64,000 bases of DNA from Nocardiopsis flavescens (GTDB lineage: Bacteria; Actinomycetota; Actinomycetes; Streptosporangiales; Streptosporangiaceae): NCBI RefSeq assembly GCF_900141985.1, contig NZ_FQZK01000007.1:186001-250000 (forward strand), read 5' to 3'. Numbering within the stretch: position 1 is the first letter of the stretch; each line of letters starts with the position of its first letter. The notes beneath the pieces were generated by a model that saw nothing but the letters and a program-made list of their open reading frames with translations, searched no databases and had not been told where the DNA came from. Both the position numbers and the translations under genes were made by a program. Positions 35,711-43,927 of this stretch are shown here, one piece after another.

Positions 35711-36679
35711 TCATTCCCCGGGGAAATGATCCCAACCCGTGCGTTCGGGAACCCGTCCCGCCACGGTGACGTGCCGCTCCCCCTCCGCGGCCGGCAGGAC
35801 CCGGCCGATCCGGTGCCAGTGGTCGGGCAGGTCGGTCCCCTCGGGGAAGGTGGCGGCCAGCGCGTGGTCCTCGCCGCCGGAGACCATGAAGGCCGACGCC
35901 CGCGCGGGGCCGCCGCCCAGGATCCGCACGGCCTCGACCAGCTCGGGGGCGGGGCGCAGCAGCCCGGGATCCAGGTCGATGCCCACCCCCGAGGCCCGGC
36001 ACACGTGCCCCAGGTCCTGGGCGAGGCCGTCGCTGACGTCGAGCATGGCGGTGGCGCCGAGCCGGGCCGCCTCGGGGCCGGCCGCGTACGGCGGCGAGGG
36101 CCGGCGGTACTCGTCCAGGCAGGCGGCGGGCCCGTCCGTCCCCGCGGTGAGCAGGGCGAGCCCGGCGGCGGACAGGCCCAGGTGGCCGCAGTAGGCGACC
36201 ACGTCGCCGGGGCGGGCGCCGTCGCGGCGGACCGGGGCCCGGCCCTGGAGGTCGCCCAGCGCGGTGATCGCGACGGTGAGGACGGTGGAGCCGACGGTGT
36301 CCCCGCCCACCACCGCCCCGCCCGCGACCGCGCACTCGTCGCGCACCCCCAGGGTGAACTCCTCGGCCCACTCCAGGGGCAGGTCGGCGGGGGCGGCGAA
36401 GCCGATGAGCAGGCCGGTGGGGCGGGCGCCCATGGCGACGACGTCGGCGTAGTTCTGCGCCACCGCCCGGTGGCCGACGTCGCGCGCGGTGGACCAGTCG
36501 CGCCGGAAGTGGCGCCCCTCCACCAGGAGGTCGGTGGTGGCCACGGTCCTGCCGTCCGGGGCCGCGACGACGGCCGCATCGTCGCCCGGTCCGAGGATTA
36601 CATCGCCCGTCGCGGGGAATCGCCCCGTCACGCGTCTGATCAGAGCGAACTCACCCAGGCCCCCAATGGTGTTCTCCAC
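35711..36679 (-). CDS. thiL: Thiamine-monophosphate kinase
   Basis: ThiL phosphorylates thiamine phosphate to the active cofactor thiamine diphosphate. The 322-residue protein shows the AIR-synthase-like fold boxes: GEFALIRRV, GDDAAVV, TTDLLVEGRHF, QNYADVVAMGA, GGDTVGS, DVSDGLAQDLGH and SGGEDHALAATFP. GTG start at 36679. It is divergent from the stand-alone Lrp-domain gene. Confidence 0.96.
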   Translation of the reverse strand: MENTIGGLGEFALIRRVTGRFPATGDVILGPGDDAAVVAAPDGRTVATTDLLVEGRHFRRDWSTARDVGHRAVAQNYADVVAMGARPTGLLIGFAAPADLPLEWAEEFTLGVRDECAVAGGAVVGGDTVGSTVLTVAITALGDLQGRAPVRRDGARPGDVVAYCGHLGLSAAGLALLTAGTDGPAACLDEYRRPSPPYAAGPEAARLGATAMLDVSDGLAQDLGHVCRASGVGIDLDPGLLRPAPELVEAVRILGGGPARASAFMVSGGEDHALAATFPEGTDLPDHWHRIGRVLPAAEGERHVTVAGRVPERTGWDHFPGE

Positions 36680-36795
36680 AGGGAACAGGGTACGGTGACG
36701 CTCCGGCGCGGTGGTCTGGACCCACGTTCGTCACACGTTCGCCATCGGCCGCACCGTCAGGTGCTCCCGTACCCGGCACGCACGAAGGAGTACAC

Positions 36796-37029
36796 ATGGT
36801 GCAGGCATACATCCTGATCCAGACCGAGGTCGGCCGCGCCGCGGAGGTCGCCGAGCGGATCAGGGGCATCGAGGGGGTCGCGGAGGCGCACGACGTGACC
36901 GGCCCCTACGATGTGATCGCCCAGGCCGGTGCCGACGACATCGATTCGCTCGGTTCCCTGGTCGTGGCCAGGATCCAGCGTCTGGACGGGATCGCCCGGA
37001 CACTCACCTGCCCCATCGTCAACATCTGA
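36796..37029 (+). CDS. Stand-alone Lrp/AsnC ligand-binding (RAM) domain protein
   Basis: The 77 residues form only the effector-binding half of Lrp/AsnC regulators (AYILIQTEVGRAAEVAERI, VAEAHDVTGPYDVIAQ) with no helix-turn-helix. Such short proteins are conserved beside thiL in actinomycetes and may form mixed oligomers with full Lrp regulators or act as amino-acid sensors. The DUF3515 gene follows 19 bases later and is probably co-transcribed. Confidence 0.93.
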   Translation: MVQAYILIQTEVGRAAEVAERIRGIEGVAEAHDVTGPYDVIAQAGADDIDSLGSLVVARIQRLDGIARTLTCPIVNI

Positions 37030-37048
37030 CCGACCCTCGGAGAATGTG

Positions 37049-37510
37049 GTGCGCATACTCCTGCGCTGGACCCCGGTGCTCCTCGCCCTCGCCGTCACCG
37101 GGTGCGGAGCGCAGACCGTGCGCATGGAACCGCCGGTACCCGGCCCCGCCGCCGAGGAGTCGTGCGCGGCCCTGGTCGCCGACCTGCCGGACACCCTCAT
37201 GGACGCCGGGCGCGTCGGCGTCCGTCCCGCGTCGGACCTCACCGCCGCCTGGGGCGAACCCGCGATCGGCCTGCGCTGCGGGGTGGAGCGGCCCGTCTCC
37301 CTGGCGCCGGACTCCCTGCTCGAAGAGGTCAACGGGGTCCCGTGGCTGTCCGAGCCCGCGGACGCCCCCACCGTCTTCACCGCCGTCGGGCACGAGGCCT
37401 ACGTCGAACTGCTCGTCCCGACCTCCTACGGCCCCCCGGCCGCGGCCCTCACCACCGTGAGCGACCTGGTCTCCGAGCACCTGCCGCCGCTGCCCGACGG
37501 GGAGCTGTAG
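37049..37510 (+). CDS. DUF3515 lipoprotein
   Basis: This 153-residue protein has a signal peptide with lipobox AVTGCG, then the DUF3515 core: ESCAALVADLPDTLMDAGR, AAWGEPAIGLRCGVERP and a C-terminal YGPPAAALTTVSDLVSEHLPP. The family is actinobacterial, usually found near ddl and thiL, and has no known function. Two adjacent GTG codons follow GGAG; I choose the second (37049) for spacing. Confidence 0.9.
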   Translation: MRILLRWTPVLLALAVTGCGAQTVRMEPPVPGPAAEESCAALVADLPDTLMDAGRVGVRPASDLTAAWGEPAIGLRCGVERPVSLAPDSLLEEVNGVPWLSEPADAPTVFTAVGHEAYVELLVPTSYGPPAAALTTVSDLVSEHLPPLPDGEL

Positions 37511-37542
37511 CGGTCCGGGGGCGGTCCCGGGCCGGACACGAA

Positions 37543-37572
37543 GGGGCGGGGCGGCCCCGGCCGCCCCGCCCC
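37543..37572. terminator. Convergent terminator between DUF3515 and DUF3105 genes
   Basis: A perfect 12-bp stem GGGGCGGGGCGG / CCGCCCCGCCCC (37543-37554 with 37561-37572, loop CCCCGG) lies between two converging genes. Confidence 0.7.
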
Positions 37573-37601
37573 GCGCACCTCCCTGCCTCGGGAGGCGCCG
37601 T

Positions 37602-38384
37602 CTACTCGGACTCCTCCTCGGCGGGGGCGTCGCCCTGCTCCTCGGCGGGAGCCCCGCTCTCGCCCTCGGCCGGGGCGTCGTCCCCCTCGGCCCCCTCCGC
37701 GGGGCCGTCCATCTCCTCGGCGATGTCCTCGCCGCCGCCGGCGGCGAGCATGGCCTCGACCTCCTCGGCGTTCTCGGCCACGCCCTGAGAGCACAGCGCG
37801 CCCGGCTCGGGCACGTCGTTGCTCTGCTCGAAGGCGCGGACGAAGCGCTGGAGGGTCTCGTCGGCCGGGTCGTCGACGGCGACCTGGCGGCCCCAGGCGG
37901 AGGCGACGATCGGTCCGTCCATCTCACCCTCGTAGGGGGAGACCACGAGGTAGGATCCCGCGGTGTAGAAGCCGTTGAGCTGCTCGACCTGGTCGGCGGG
38001 GAGGTCGGGGTCGTAGGCGATCCAGACCGCGCCGTGCTCCAGGGAGTGCACCGCGAACTCCGGGGTCACCGGTGCGGGGTAGACGCCGCAGTTCTGCCAG
38101 GCGCTCCAGTGGTCGCCGCCGACCGGCGGGCTCTGCTGGTAGTCGACCCGCTGTCCGGTGTCGACGTGGACGTAGGAGTCCACCTCGTGCTCGGCCATGC
38201 CGGGGATCTGCCGGCTGCGGTGGTCCATGTAGAAAAGGAAGCCGATGAGGCCCACGACCACCACGACGGCCAGTGCGCCGCCGGTGATGCCGAGGACCTT
38301 GCGCCGTCTCTCCTTGCGCAGGCGCTCCGCCTTGAGGGCGGCCGCGCGCTGGCGGCGCTCCTCCGCCGTCTTCTTCTTGGCCAC
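37602..38384 (-). CDS. DUF3105 membrane-anchored protein
   Basis: The 260-residue product has a Lys/Arg-rich N-terminus, one membrane segment (VLGITGGALAVVVVVGLIGFL, about 30-52) and an outside domain with the DUF3105 signature: SPPVGGDHWSAWQNCGVY and FAVHSLEHGAVWIAYDP. His/Cys clusters suggest metal binding, but no function is established. The C-terminal 75 residues are acidic low complexity. It is divergent from the DUF305 gene across an 89-base gap, a pairing I recall from other actinomycetes. Confidence 0.92.
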   Translation of the reverse strand: MAKKKTAEERRQRAAALKAERLRKERRRKVLGITGGALAVVVVVGLIGFLFYMDHRSRQIPGMAEHEVDSYVHVDTGQRVDYQQSPPVGGDHWSAWQNCGVYPAPVTPEFAVHSLEHGAVWIAYDPDLPADQVEQLNGFYTAGSYLVVSPYEGEMDGPIVASAWGRQVAVDDPADETLQRFVRAFEQSNDVPEPGALCSQGVAENAEEVEAMLAAGGGEDIAEEMDGPAEGAEGDDAPAEGESGAPAEEQGDAPAEEESE

Positions 38385-38473
38385 GGGGTCTCCTGAGGTG
38401 GGTGGTGGGGCCTGGGACTTACCTATCCTCTACTTTGGCATCACAGTCGTGCGATTTGACCAGGATGGTTCCC

Positions 38474-39208
38474 ATGGGAGACGAAAGCGGTACCGAGCGC
38501 GACCCGATCGGTGACCTCGGCGACACCGCGGACCGCCCCGGGGACGACGGCGGGGACACGGTGCCGGGGGAGTTTCCGGAGGAGTCCGAGCACGAGCCGG
38601 CCCAGTTGACGTCCATTCCGACCTGGGCGGTCGTGATCCTGGTCGCATTCGCCCTGCTCGGCGGCTACCTGCTGGGGCGCCCCTCGTATCCGCTGGACAC
38701 GGGCGCCGACGCGGGCTTCCTGCGGGACATGAGCGTCCACCACAACCAGGCCGTGGACATGTCGATGATCATCCTGGAGAAGACCGAGGACCCGGAGCTG
38801 CGCACCGTCGCCACCGACATGGCCCGCACCCAGCAGGCCCAGGTGGGGCGGATGCAGGGCTGGCTGCTGGCCTGGGACCTGCCGGTGCGGGCCCCGGACC
38901 GGCCGATGGCCTGGATGGCGGGGCACGAGCACAGCGACGGCAGCGGGGACGGGATCCCCGAGACCATGCCCGGGCTGGCCACCGAGGAACAGCTCGACGA
39001 GCTGCGCGGAGCCGAGGGCGTGGAGGCCGAGATCGTCTTCCTGGAGCTGATGACCGCCCACCACCTGGGGGGCATCGTGATGGCCGAGGCCGAGGCCGAC
39101 CTGGGCCGGGAGGCGATGGTCGTGGGATTCGCCGAGGGGATGATCGAGGCCCAGGGCGCCGAGGTGGACCTCATGGAGCGGATGCTCGCGGACCGCACCG
39201 GCGGCTGA
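38474..39208 (+). CDS. DUF305 family membrane-anchored protein
   Basis: The 244-residue protein has an acidic cytoplasmic N-terminus (1-50), one membrane segment (WAVVILVAFALLGGYLL) and an exported helical domain with the two DUF305 His boxes: FLRDMSVHHNQAVDMS and LMTAHHLGGIVMAEA, plus Met-rich surroundings. DUF305 folds like ferritin, and some members are induced by copper, so a metal-related role is plausible. I place the start at ATG 38474, nine bases after AGGA, over the ATG at 38465. Confidence 0.92.
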   Translation: MGDESGTERDPIGDLGDTADRPGDDGGDTVPGEFPEESEHEPAQLTSIPTWAVVILVAFALLGGYLLGRPSYPLDTGADAGFLRDMSVHHNQAVDMSMIILEKTEDPELRTVATDMARTQQAQVGRMQGWLLAWDLPVRAPDRPMAWMAGHEHSDGSGDGIPETMPGLATEEQLDELRGAEGVEAEIVFLELMTAHHLGGIVMAEAEADLGREAMVVGFAEGMIEAQGAEVDLMERMLADRTGG

Positions 39209-39221
39209 ACCGCGCCCCCTC

Positions 39222-39258
39222 CGGCGGCGGCGCACCCCACGGGGGTGCGCCGCCGCCG
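39222..39258 (+). terminator. Terminator of the DUF305 gene
   Basis: A perfect 17-bp stem (39222-39238 with 39242-39258, loop ACG) begins 14 bases after the stop. The remainder of the 341-base gap up to cydA shows only the operator-like palindromes at 39498-39523. Confidence 0.8.
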
Positions 39259-39497
39259 TCGTCACCGCCCGGCGCGGGTGCGTCGGCCCGGCTCCGGGCC
39301 CGGCCCGCCCGGCCGACCGCATGTGTCCGAGTCCACAATGTCAGCCGCCCCTCCCGCCCGACCCGCACGTCTTCGCAGTTCAGGACGTCCGATCTGGGCC
39401 GTTCTCCCCCGCGGACCCCGCGGAAGGCGCCCCCCGGTTCGCGCGCAAGCCCTCAAGGGGACCCATCCCACAGCACCCCGGGGCGTCTACGACAAGC

Positions 39498-39523
39498 TGT
39501 AGAACTACGATGTGTAGTACTAC
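39498..39523 (+). promoter_or_regulatory. Twin 11-bp palindromic sites upstream of cydA
   Basis: TGTAGAACTAC (39498-39508) and TGTAGTACTAC (39513-39523) are near-identical palindromes with starts 15 bases apart, ending 26 bases before the cydA ATG. TGTAGTA/TACTAC half-sites recall BlaI/MecI-type winged-helix repressor operators. A repressor could block cydA expression from here. The regulator is not encoded in the window. Confidence 0.55.
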
Positions 39524-39549
39524 CGGCGGTCGGTATCTGAGAGGCGGGT

Positions 39550-41010
39550 ATGGAAGCCCTTGAACTCGCGCGGTGGCAGTTCGGTGTCACCACGATCTAC
39601 CACTTCCTGTTCGTTCCGTTGACCATCGGCCTGTCGTTCATCGTGGCCGTGCTCCAGACCCTCTGGTACCGCACCGGCAGGCACGAGTACCTCCAGGCGA
39701 CCCAGTTCTTCGGGAAGCTCTTCCTCATCAACTTCGCCATGGGCGTGGTGACCGGCATCGTCCAGGAGTTCCAGTTCGGCATGAACTGGAGTGAGTACTC
39801 CCGGTTCGTCGGCGACGTCTTCGGCGCCCCGCTGGCGATGGAGGCCCTGCTCGCCTTCTTCCTGGAGTCCACCTTCATCGGCCTGTGGATCTTCGGCTGG
39901 CACCGGCTGCCCCGCGGCGTCCACCTGGCCTGCATCTGGATCGTGGCCGTGGGCACCAACCTGTCGGCGTACTTCATCCTCGCCGCCAACGCCTGGATGC
40001 GCCGCCCGGTCGGCTTCGAGGTCAACCCCGAGACCGGGCGCGCCGAGCTCAACGACATCTGGGCCGTGCTCAGCAACGACCAGGCATGGTCCACGTACCT
40101 GCACACCGTCTCGGCCGCGTTCATCACCGCCGGGCTGTTCGTGGTCTGCGTCAGCGCCTACAAGCTCTGGCGCAACCAGAAGCACGGCGACACCGGCGTC
40201 CCCGACGTGCGCCCGCCCCGGGGGGACTTCGCCCTGTTCCGCGGCACGCTCAAGGTCGGCCTGGTCTTCACGCTGGTCGCCGGCGCCGTCGTCGTGTTCT
40301 CCGGCGACCACCAGGCCAAGCTCGCCGCGCAGTACGAGCCCATGAAGCTCGCCGCCGCCGAGGCCCTGTGGGAGACCGAGGAGGGCGCGCCGTTCTCGAC
40401 CTTCGCGGTCGGGGACACCGAGGCCCGGTACAACCCCATCGACATCACCGTGCCCAACATCCTCAGCTTCCTCGCCACCGGCGAGTTCGACGGCGAGGTG
40501 CACGGGATCAACAACCTCCAGGAGGCCTACGAGGAGGAGTACGGCGAGGGGAACTACATCCCCAACGTGTTCGTCACGTACTGGTCGTTCCGCCTGATGA
40601 TGGGCCTGGGCCTGTCCGGGGTCGCCATCGCCGCCGTGGGGCTGTGGCTCACCCGGGGCCGGGACCGGACGCCGTCGGTCGACGGCCGGCTGACCCGCTG
40701 GTTCTACCCGCTCGCCGTGCTCGCGCTGCCCGCCGCCCTGGCCGCCAACATCTTCGGCTGGGTGCTCACCGAGATGGGCCGCCAGCCCTGGACCGTCCAC
40801 GGCTACCTGCTCACCGCCGCCAGCGTCTCGCCCGGCGTCAGCCTGGGCACCGTGGCGTTCAGCCTGGCCGGGTTCACCCTCCTCTACGGCGCCCTCGCCG
40901 TCGTCGAGGTCGGGCTGCTGGTCAAGTACATCAAGGCGGGCCCGTCCCACCTCGTCCCCGACCTCGAAAAGGACGGCGACGAGTCGAAGATCCCTCACTT
41001 CAGCTATTAA
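39550..41010 (+). CDS. cydA: Cytochrome bd ubiquinol oxidase subunit I
   Basis: CydA carries the three hemes of the high-affinity terminal oxidase in the cytoplasmic membrane. The 486-residue protein begins LARWQFGVTTIYHFLFVPLT with heme-ligand His18, has about nine membrane segments, a GRQPW box (TEMGRQPWTVHG) and the short actinobacterial-type Q-loop around residues 255-330. The ATG at 39550 follows GAGAGGCGGG. It is first in a cydAB-cydDC cluster. Confidence 0.97.
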   Translation: MEALELARWQFGVTTIYHFLFVPLTIGLSFIVAVLQTLWYRTGRHEYLQATQFFGKLFLINFAMGVVTGIVQEFQFGMNWSEYSRFVGDVFGAPLAMEALLAFFLESTFIGLWIFGWHRLPRGVHLACIWIVAVGTNLSAYFILAANAWMRRPVGFEVNPETGRAELNDIWAVLSNDQAWSTYLHTVSAAFITAGLFVVCVSAYKLWRNQKHGDTGVPDVRPPRGDFALFRGTLKVGLVFTLVAGAVVVFSGDHQAKLAAQYEPMKLAAAEALWETEEGAPFSTFAVGDTEARYNPIDITVPNILSFLATGEFDGEVHGINNLQEAYEEEYGEGNYIPNVFVTYWSFRLMMGLGLSGVAIAAVGLWLTRGRDRTPSVDGRLTRWFYPLAVLALPAALAANIFGWVLTEMGRQPWTVHGYLLTAASVSPGVSLGTVAFSLAGFTLLYGALAVVEVGLLVKYIKAGPSHLVPDLEKDGDESKIPHFSY

Positions 41011-41024
41011 GAAGGTCCCTGCAC

Positions 41025-42053
41025 ATGGATCTGGCCGTCATCTGGTTCATCGCCATCTCGGTCCTGTGGATCGGGTACTTCGTCCTGGAGGGGTTCGACT
41101 TCGGGGTCGGCGTCCTGCTGCCGTTCATGGGCAGGCGCGACTCCGTCGACCGCCGGGTCGCCATCAACTCCATCGGGCCGGTGTGGGACGCCAACGAGGT
41201 GTGGCTGCTCACCGCGGGCGGCGCCATGTTCGCCGCCTTCCCCGCCTGGTACGCGTCCCTGTTCAGCGGGTTCTACCTGCCGCTGTTCCTCATCCTGGTC
41301 GCGCTCATCCTGCGCGGCGTGGCCTTCGAGTACCGCGGCAAGCGCGATGACGCGTCCTGGCGCCTGTGGTGGGACCGGGCCATCTTCTTCGGCAGCGCCG
41401 CGCCCGCCCTGCTGTGGGGCGTCGCCTTCGCCAACATCGTCCAGGGCGTGGCCATGGGCGCCGACCACGTCGTCACCGCCTCGGTGCTCGACCTGCTCAA
41501 CCCGTACGGACTGCTGGGCGGGCTGACCACCCTGTCGCTCTTCACGCTGCACGGCGCCGTGTTCCTGAGCCTGAAGACCGACGGGCCGGTGCGGGCGCGC
41601 GCCCGCACCGCGGCCCTGCGCACCGCCTGCGTCGCGGTGCCCGCTGCGGCCGCGTTCCTGCTGTGGACGCAGCTGGCCCACGGCCCGGCGTGGACCTGGC
41701 CTCTCGTGGCCCTGGCCGCCCTGGCCCTCACGGGCGCCGTCGCCGCGGCGCGGCTCCGGCGCGAGGGGGTGGCGTTCGCGCTCACGGCGGTGACCATCCC
41801 GGCGGCCGTGGTCGTCCTGTTCGGCTCGCTGTTCCCGAACGTGCTGCCCTCCACCACCGACCCGGCGTTCAGCCTCACCGTCGAGAACGCCTCGTCGGCC
41901 GACTACACGCTCACCATCATGACGTGGGTCGCCGTGGTCTTCCTGCCGCTGGTGCTCTTGTACCAGGGCTGGAGCTACTGGGTGTTCCGCAAGCGGGTCA
42001 CCGGCGCCACCGTCACCGGCGAGACCGTGGCCCCGGGCGCCTCCGGGGCCTGA
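41025..42053 (+). CDS. cydB: Cytochrome bd ubiquinol oxidase subunit II
   Basis: CydB pairs with CydA in the quinol oxidase. The 342-residue membrane protein shows the family N-terminus (VLWIGYFVLEGFDFGVGVLLPF), PVWDANEVWLLTAGGAMFAAFP, and a late GWSYWVFRKRV. It starts 14 bases after cydA, with GAAGG upstream, so both are co-translated from one message. A strong hairpin follows directly. Confidence 0.97.
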   Translation: MDLAVIWFIAISVLWIGYFVLEGFDFGVGVLLPFMGRRDSVDRRVAINSIGPVWDANEVWLLTAGGAMFAAFPAWYASLFSGFYLPLFLILVALILRGVAFEYRGKRDDASWRLWWDRAIFFGSAAPALLWGVAFANIVQGVAMGADHVVTASVLDLLNPYGLLGGLTTLSLFTLHGAVFLSLKTDGPVRARARTAALRTACVAVPAAAAFLLWTQLAHGPAWTWPLVALAALALTGAVAAARLRREGVAFALTAVTIPAAVVVLFGSLFPNVLPSTTDPAFSLTVENASSADYTLTIMTWVAVVFLPLVLLYQGWSYWVFRKRVTGATVTGETVAPGASGA

Positions 42054-42058
42054 GCCCC

Positions 42059-42096
42059 GCGGTCCCCGCCCCCGCCGCCCCGGGGGCGGGGACCGC
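42059..42096 (+). terminator. Strong hairpin between cydB and cydD
   Basis: A perfect 16-bp stem (42059-42074 with 42081-42096) starts six bases after the cydB stop. It may split the cluster into cydAB and cydDC transcripts or reduce read-through. Confidence 0.7.
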
Positions 42097-42208
42097 GCCG
42101 CGTCCGGCGGCGATCGGACAGACTGGGCGTGTGCGTCCGCCGACCCGCCCGCGGACGCCTCCGGCCCAGCCCTGTCCGGATGCACGCCCATCCACCGAAG
42201 GGGTTCCT

Positions 42209-43927
42209 TTGAAACCGCTCGATCCGCGCCTGGTGCGGACCGCCGACGCGGTCCGCGCGCACCTGGCCGTCTCCGTGCTCAGCGGGGTGGCGGTCACCGG
42301 GCTGATCCTGGCCCAGGCCTGGCTGCTCGCCCACGTCATCTCGCAGGCCTTCGCCGGGGCGGGGTTCGACGCGCTGGGGTGGGCCGTCGCCTCGGTCGCC
42401 GGGATCGCCCTGGCCCGTGCCCTGCTGTCGTACCTGGCCGAGGCCTCCGCGCTGCACAGCGCCGCCCGCACCAAGTCGATCCTGCGGCGGCGGCTGATCG
42501 GGCGCGTCACCGGCGACGGGACGGTGTGGACCGCCGGGCGCGGCGCGGACGGGGACGCTCCCAGGGCCGGCGAGCTGGTCACCCTGGCCACCCGTGGGCT
42601 GGACGCGCTCGACGACTACTTCGCCCGCTACCTGCCCCAGCTGGTCCTGGCGGCGATCGTGCCGGTCGCCGTGCTGGTGGTGGTGTTCTGGGCCGACTGG
42701 ATCTCCGGGATCGTCATCCTGGTGACGGTGCCGCTCATCCCGGTCTTCATGGCGCTCATCGGCATGCACACCCAGAGCCGCACCGAGCGGCAGTGGCGGC
42801 TGCTGAGCAGGCTGGGGGGCCACTTCCTGGACGTGGTGGAGGGGCTGCCCACCCTGGCGGTCTTCCGCCGGGCCAAGGCGCAGGCCGCGCTCATCCGGCA
42901 GGTGGGCGAGGAGCACCGCAAGGCGACCATGGGGACACTGCGGGTCGCGTTCCTGTCGGCGTTCGCCCTGGAGCTGCTGGCCACCCTGGCGGTGGCGCTG
43001 GTCGCCGTGGAAGTGGGGCTGCGGCTGCTCGGCGGGTACATGGACTACCAGACGGCGCTGCTGGTGCTGATCCTGGCGCCGGAGGCGTACCTGCCGCTGC
43101 GCGAGGTCGGCGCCCGGTTCCACGCGAGCATGGAGGGCGTGGCCGCCGCCGACCAGGTGTTCGCCGAACTGGAGCGGCCCCGGTCCGGGAGCGGCGACGC
43201 CCCCGCGCCCTCGGGCGGGCGCGCCCCGGCCGCCTCCGGCGACCTGCGGCTGAGCGGGGTGGCGCTGACCTACCCCGGGAGGGACCTGCCCGCCCTGTCC
43301 GGCGTGGACCTGACCGTGCGCGCGGGGGAACGGGTGCTGCTCACCGGCCCCAGCGGGTCGGGGAAGACCACCCTGCTGTCCCTGCTGCTGCGGATGAACA
43401 CCCCCGACGCGGGCCGGATCGAGGTGCGCGCGCCCGGCGGCGACTGGGCGCCGCTGGAGTCCGTGCCCGCCGACGACTGGCGGCTGGGGGTCGCCTGGGT
43501 GCCCCAGCACCCCTATCTGTTCGACGTGTCGGTGGCCGACAACATCCGGCTGGGCGCCCCCGACGCGTCCCTGGAGCGGGTGCGCGAGGCGGCCCGGCTG
43601 GCCGAGGCCGACGGGTTCGTGTCGGCGCTGCCCGAGGGGTACGACACCCGGCTCGGCGAGCGCGGCGCGCGGCTCTCCGCCGGCCAGCGCCAGCGGATCG
43701 CGCTGGCCCGGGCGTTCTGCCGGGACGCGCCGCTGGTGCTGCTGGACGAGCCCACCGCCCACCTGGACCCGGAGAACGCCGCCGCGGTCCGCACCGCCGT
43801 GGACCGCCTCCTCCAGGGCCGCACCGCCGTCATCGTCGCCCACGACACCGGCTGGGCCGAGGCCGTCCTCGGCGCCCGGGTCGTCGGACTCCCGCTGCCC
43901 GGACGCGAAGGGGCCCTGAACCGATGA
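42209..43927 (+). CDS. cydD: Thiol reductant ABC exporter subunit CydD
   Basis: CydDC exports glutathione/cysteine-type thiols or binds heme and is needed for assembly of the bd oxidase. The 572-residue protein fuses a six-helix membrane domain (about 20-300) with an ATPase domain: Walker A TGPSGSGKTT, signature LSAGQRQRIALARA, Walker B PLVLLDEPTAHLDP. The start is TTG at 42209, six bases after GAAGGGG; no better ATG/GTG exists before the conserved LDPRLVRTADAVR. Its stop overlaps the next ATG. Confidence 0.94.
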   Translation: MKPLDPRLVRTADAVRAHLAVSVLSGVAVTGLILAQAWLLAHVISQAFAGAGFDALGWAVASVAGIALARALLSYLAEASALHSAARTKSILRRRLIGRVTGDGTVWTAGRGADGDAPRAGELVTLATRGLDALDDYFARYLPQLVLAAIVPVAVLVVVFWADWISGIVILVTVPLIPVFMALIGMHTQSRTERQWRLLSRLGGHFLDVVEGLPTLAVFRRAKAQAALIRQVGEEHRKATMGTLRVAFLSAFALELLATLAVALVAVEVGLRLLGGYMDYQTALLVLILAPEAYLPLREVGARFHASMEGVAAADQVFAELERPRSGSGDAPAPSGGRAPAASGDLRLSGVALTYPGRDLPALSGVDLTVRAGERVLLTGPSGSGKTTLLSLLLRMNTPDAGRIEVRAPGGDWAPLESVPADDWRLGVAWVPQHPYLFDVSVADNIRLGAPDASLERVREAARLAEADGFVSALPEGYDTRLGERGARLSAGQRQRIALARAFCRDAPLVLLDEPTAHLDPENAAAVRTAVDRLLQGRTAVIVAHDTGWAEAVLGARVVGLPLPGREGALNR

